Source: Paenibacillus sp. Soil787
Lineage (GTDB): Bacteria > Bacillota > Bacilli > Paenibacillales > NBRC-103111
Direction of reading: 5' to 3'
Assembly (NCBI RefSeq): GCF_001429545.1
Contig: NZ_LMSP01000028.1
Coordinates: 443 to 43,008, forward strand
DNA: 42,566 bases
The notes beneath the pieces are model-generated. The model was given only the letters and a program-made list of their open reading frames with translations, was not told the DNA's origin and searched no databases. This document shows positions 41,041 through 42,566 of this stretch, in pieces (within the stretch, counting starts at the first letter, position 1; every line of letters begins with the position of its first letter). The position numbers and the translations under genes are program-made.

Positions 41041-41721
41041 ATGGGAAAGACGGCCATTGTAGCAGGCGGTTCCGGATTAGTTGGTCGTGAGCTGATTAAG
41101 CTGCTTCTAGAAGATCAGGCATACACGAAAGTGATTGCACTGGTTCGTAAAAATATGCAAATTAGTCATCTCAGCGGAAAAGAGAAATTGGTTCAAATTG
41201 TAACCGATTTTAGCAATCTAGATGCCCTTATTGAACCGTCTATCATGGAACATGCTCATGTATTTTGCACGTTAGGTACGACGATTAAGAAGGCAGGATC
41301 TCAAGAGCAGTTTCGAAAAGTAGACTTGGCGTACCCTATGAAATTGGGTCAGATGGCAAGTACAGGAAAGGCAGATGTATTTGCCATTGTAACCGCGATG
41401 GGAGCGAATCGAAAATCCTCGATTTTCTACAATCAGGTGAAGGGGGAGGTGGAGGAGGGTCTTAGAGAGCTTAAGCTGCGTGCGCTTTACATGCTTCGTC
41501 CTTCACTCATTCTAGGTGATCGAGATGAGACTCGATGGGGTGAGAAATGGGGGAGTGTGGTGTCGCGAGCCATTTCCCCGCTTATGATAGGTAGACTACG
41601 TACGTATCGGCCGATCCATGCGAAAACGATAGCTAAGGGATTAATTAAATCCGCAGAGTCAGGCCAGATCGGCGCACATGTGCTGCTTTCAGCTCAGATT
41701 GCTGAGCTTGCTTCGAAGTAG
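41041..41721 (+). CDS. NAD(P)-binding oxidoreductase (short-chain/atypical SDR)
   Basis: A 226-residue protein from ATG after TAGGAGGG. The Rossmann motif is AIVAGGSGLVGREL, with VFCTLGTTIKKAGS, FAIVTAMGAN and FYNQVKGEVEEGL (with the catalytic-type YxxxK), then RPSLILGDR. It resembles the Htatip2/atypical SDR group. The substrate is unknown. It follows the RDD gene by 14 bp, so the two are one unit. Confidence 0.88.
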   Translation: MGKTAIVAGGSGLVGRELIKLLLEDQAYTKVIALVRKNMQISHLSGKEKLVQIVTDFSNLDALIEPSIMEHAHVFCTLGTTIKKAGSQEQFRKVDLAYPMKLGQMASTGKADVFAIVTAMGANRKSSIFYNQVKGEVEEGLRELKLRALYMLRPSLILGDRDETRWGEKWGSVVSRAISPLMIGRLRTYRPIHAKTIAKGLIKSAESGQIGAHVLLSAQIAELASK

Positions 41722-41723
41722 AG

Positions 41724-41760
41724 GACAGTTGGAATGATGTGTATTCCGGCTGTCTATCTT
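41724..41760 (+). terminator. Weak hairpin after the oxidoreductase gene
   Basis: GACAG-TTGGAAT pairs with ATTCCGG-CTGTC; the T run is poor. Confidence 0.4.
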
Positions 41761-41792
41761 TAACATATAAAAATTTATACGTTGTTGTTTTT

Positions 41793-41819
41793 AGGGTGAG
41801 CGAAGCTTACCCTTTTTTT
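41793..41819 (+). terminator. Terminator
   Basis: AGGGTGAGC pairs with GCTTACCCT around GAA; a T run follows. A similar GC-GAA-GC hairpin lies at about 15103-15124. Confidence 0.8.
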
Positions 41820-41969
41820 AAAATATAAAGTATAAGTTTCTGGGCATGAGAGATCCACTTTTCAGCTACCTTCCCTTAGAATACTGTACATTTTCCAATA
41901 GGAGTGGATGAAGCCAATTCAGATTCATATTGTTGCAAAGTGTGCGACAACATATAGCCAGTGCGCAAG

Positions 41970-42047
41970 CTGTAAAGATATATTTCATCGTTACAGATAC
42001 GATGGGAAGTGGAATCGTGTCTATAACGATATATTTCATCTTTACAG
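41970..42047. repeat. 78-bp near-perfect hairpin
   Basis: CTGTAAAGAT at the left end is complementary to ATCTTTACAG at the right, and GATACGAT to AATCGTGTC inside. In addition, GATATATTTCATC occurs as a direct repeat in both arms. The loop is a short GGGAAGTGG. Confidence 0.7.
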
Positions 42048-42292
42048 AGGAGAAGATGACGAATTGGTATCAATCCAAGCGAGTGGTAGCAAAGAGAAGT
42101 TCGCTCCACCGCAGTAAGGCAGAAAAAGTAGAAGGCAGCACAAAGTAGAACAAAAAGGGAAGGATATGGGGTGGAAAAGTGATAGTGTCCGTATTTGAAA
42201 TCGTGTCATAACCGCTAAGTAAATTCAAAGAAACACGGTTGGAAAGCTACATCCAATTCCCTCTCCATGCTCAAATGCATGGGTTTAGACAA

Positions 42293-42317
42293 GGACCTGG
42301 TCATCGGCCAGGTTTTT
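42293..42317 (+). terminator. Small terminator hairpin
   Basis: GACCTGG pairs with CCAGGTTT around TCATCGG; TTTT follows. Confidence 0.65.
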
Positions 42318-42484
42318 CGTGCGCATAATAGAAAGTATAAGTTTCGAGGTAGAGCATGAGTATACTCCCTTTCTAATTTTTTTGGTAAATTTGGTAGTAT
42401 GGAGAGAAGGAATACTAGCGCATAAAAATTGTGCGCAAGGTCGTCGGATCTGCCGCGACCGGACGCTAGCGCACAAAACCATCA

Positions 42485-42499
42485 TGACCGAACCGGTCA
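42485..42499. promoter_or_regulatory. Possible operator palindrome
   Basis: TGACCG-AAC-CGGTCA is a 15-bp palindrome that shares ACCGAACCG with the TetR-type operator at 18067-18081. It could be a regulator site for a gene past the window end, or chance. Confidence 0.3.
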
Positions 42500-42566
42500 C
42501 CGCCATGTATGAAAATGAAAAGATGTTTTCAAAGACGAATTCCATCCAATACTGGATAATGGCAGG

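Larger units (their letters stand above)
41820..42566. other. Terminal intergenic region
   Basis: No convincing gene. Contents: an AAAGTATAAGTTTC repeat (41827 and 42332), a 78-bp hairpin (41970-42047), a terminator (42293-42317), and a GCGCA/TGCGC hairpin with a GGTCG/CGACC hairpin at about 42418-42470. A plus-strand frame after about 42490 (MYENEKMFSKTNSIQYWIM) runs off the window and could be a gene start, without a ribosome site. Confidence 0.5.

Noticed and set aside
42285..42545. 86-residue reverse frame at the window end
   Set aside because: It runs through a terminator and repeats, and has no ribosome site.

Overview
The window looks like chromosome from a spore-forming, low-to-mid GC Firmicute, most likely Paenibacillus or a close relative. 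The reasons are strong GGAGG-type ribosome sites with frequent TTG/GTG starts, a YyaC spore protein, surface enzymes carrying the copper-amine-oxidase-N-like domain, a ydaO/yuaA (c-di-AMP) riboswitch before an NlpC/P60 hydrolase, and abundant intergenic hairpin repeats. Family assignments come from reading the translated sequence; no database search was run.

Layout. 1-770: six tRNAs (Glu, Val, fMet, Asp, Lys, Leu); the Glu gene has a non-pairing 5' acceptor strand. 711-2391: a 1.6-kb island bounded by a perfect 55-bp repeat of the 3' part of tRNA-Leu. It holds gene remnants and a two-gene retropepsin-like module. 2394-5022: a Fur-box-controlled DUF1450 gene, a 30-residue ORF and a ferritin, then a GyrI-like remnant, a coiled-coil membrane protein and an AIM24 protein. 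5125-5507: four more tRNAs (Gly, Arg, Pro, Gly). 6040-13906: a membrane protein with a coupled 30-residue ORF, the riboswitch and its NlpC/P60 gene, a phosphodiester glycosidase, a family 2 glycosyltransferase, yyaC and an ABC exporter. 13907-17263: small genes, a hairpin-repeat array, two decayed genes and a HIT hydrolase. 17296-23133: an MBL/TetR divergent pair with a palindromic operator, small membrane proteins, a HAD phosphatase and an LspA paralogue.

23269-28057 is a coherent reactive-sulfur (persulfide) module: DUF2892, TauE/SafE exporter, rhodanese-MBL persulfide dioxygenase, TusA-rhodanese, TusA, DsrE, a CsoR-family CstR repressor with Cys31/Cys60, and a membrane rhodanese. It corresponds to the yrkD-J set of Bacillus subtilis and the cst operon of Staphylococcus. 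Three clear and one weak ATACCC-N4-GGGTAT operators tie it to CstR. An Lgt paralogue, a ferritin-like protein, topoisomerase III and a diguanylate cyclase follow.

33796-41026 holds the conserved but poorly understood envelope cluster: membrane protein, DUF4129, DUF4350, MoxR ATPase, DUF58, SpoIIM-like and RDD proteins. The DUF4350 gene contains a 12-bp minisatellite. The last 850 bp are intergenic, rich in hairpins.

The most unusual signals are the tRNA-Leu island with its protease pair, and a hairpin-plus-GCATCGTAAGCAT repeat lying directly before the ribosome site of two unrelated genes about 29 kb apart. Several other hairpin arrays with 40-60 bp periods also stand out.
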